Assembly: GCA_964422685.1 (NCBI GenBank)
Contig: CAYRCG010000051.1
Location: 1-13,505 of the forward strand
DNA: 13,505 nucleotides
Origin: Syntrophomonas sp964422685
Lineage (GTDB): Bacteria; Bacillota; Syntrophomonadia; Syntrophomonadales; Syntrophomonadaceae
Direction of reading: 5' to 3'
The notes under the pieces were generated by a model. The model was not told where the DNA came from. It saw nothing but the letters and a program-made list of their open reading frames with translations, and did not search any database. Positions 13,330 through 13,505 of this stretch are shown one piece after another. Both the position numbers and the translations under genes were made by a program. How positions within the stretch are numbered: the first letter of the stretch is position 1; every line of letters starts with the position of its first letter.

Positions 13330-13355
13330 AATTGAACCTCCTTGTAGTCAGCTAA

Positions 13356-13505
13356 TCACAGTTCTTCCACCGTAAGTAAATGCTGTACTTTGTTAACCTG
13401 CCCCCTGATCTGCGGGCAATCCTCTCTAATAATACTTTGTTGCAATTTCTTAAACCCTAGACTCCTAATCGTTGCTCTCTGGGTTTCAGGGCAGCCGATG
13501 AAACT
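13356..13505 (-). CDS. rpmD: 50S ribosomal protein L30, C-terminal part (cut by window edge)
   Basis: Only the last 49 codons are in the window; the start lies beyond 13505. The visible part reads FIGCPETQRATIRSLGFKKL, then QVNKVQHLLTVEEL and TGA. L30 normally has about 60 residues, so roughly ten are missing at the N-terminus. The segment TIRSLGF and the ending VxHLLTVEE are the L30 signature. Its position before rplO is the standard spc-operon order. Confidence 0.96.
   Translation of the reverse strand, partial: SFIGCPETQRATIRSLGFKKLQQSIIREDCPQIRGQVNKVQHLLTVEEL

Noticed and set aside
1..13505. CRISPR array, tRNA or rRNA genes
   Set aside because: No regularly spaced repeats and no tRNA-like or rRNA-like sequences were seen on either strand.

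Overview
This window looks like the chromosome of an anaerobic, moderately AT-rich member of the Firmicutes, class Clostridia. The basis is the gene order rpmD-rplO-secY-adk-map-KOW-infA-rpmJ-rpsM-rpsK-rpsD-rpoA-rplQ-truA-rplM-rpsI, strong GGAGG-type ribosome binding sites, zinc-binding forms of Adk, S4 and L36, and very frequent TTG/GTG starts. The genus cannot be fixed from the sequence alone.

Right part (about 4600-13505, all on the minus strand): the distal half of the S10-spc-alpha ribosomal protein supercluster. It begins inside rpmD (L30) at the window edge and runs through L15, the SecY translocon channel, adenylate kinase, methionine aminopeptidase, a small KOW-domain RNA-binding protein, IF-1, L36, S13, S11, S4, RNA polymerase alpha and L17. 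After a 225-bp gap come tRNA pseudouridine synthase TruA, then a promoter and structured leader in front of L13-S9, and a strong bidirectional terminator. These genes couple ribosome assembly, translation initiation, N-terminal methionine removal, protein export and RNA polymerase assembly. The usual ECF transporter genes between rplQ and truA are missing. The KOW gene has no ATG, GTG or TTG start in frame, only ATT or ATC behind a good ribosome binding site.

Middle (about 3820-4560): a scrapyard between the housekeeping cluster and an accessory locus. It holds a decayed SdpI-family membrane protein (plus strand, in-frame stop) and a decayed N-terminal fragment of what looks like an IS256-family transposase (minus strand, in-frame stop).

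Accessory locus (1107-3870, minus strand): a complete three-gene restriction-modification operon of the DpnII/MboI type, which recognises GATC. It has a Dam-like adenine methylase carrying an extra N-terminal helix-turn-helix domain, a DpnII/MboI-family endonuclease (TTG start), and a second DNA methyltransferase whose motif order and catalytic motif (HPPY) differ from those of DpnA. The genes are 10-11 bp apart, with ribosome binding sites overlapping the preceding stop codons. The putative promoter is flanked and overlapped by repeats of ATTCTAA/TAGAA, possible operators for the helix-turn-helix domain.

Left end (1-1120, plus strand): a MORN-repeat protein, two tandem terminator hairpins, a 32-codon ORF resembling the first residues of an XRE-type regulator, and a small zinc-ribbon-like ORF whose 3' end runs through a terminator and converges on the second methyltransferase.
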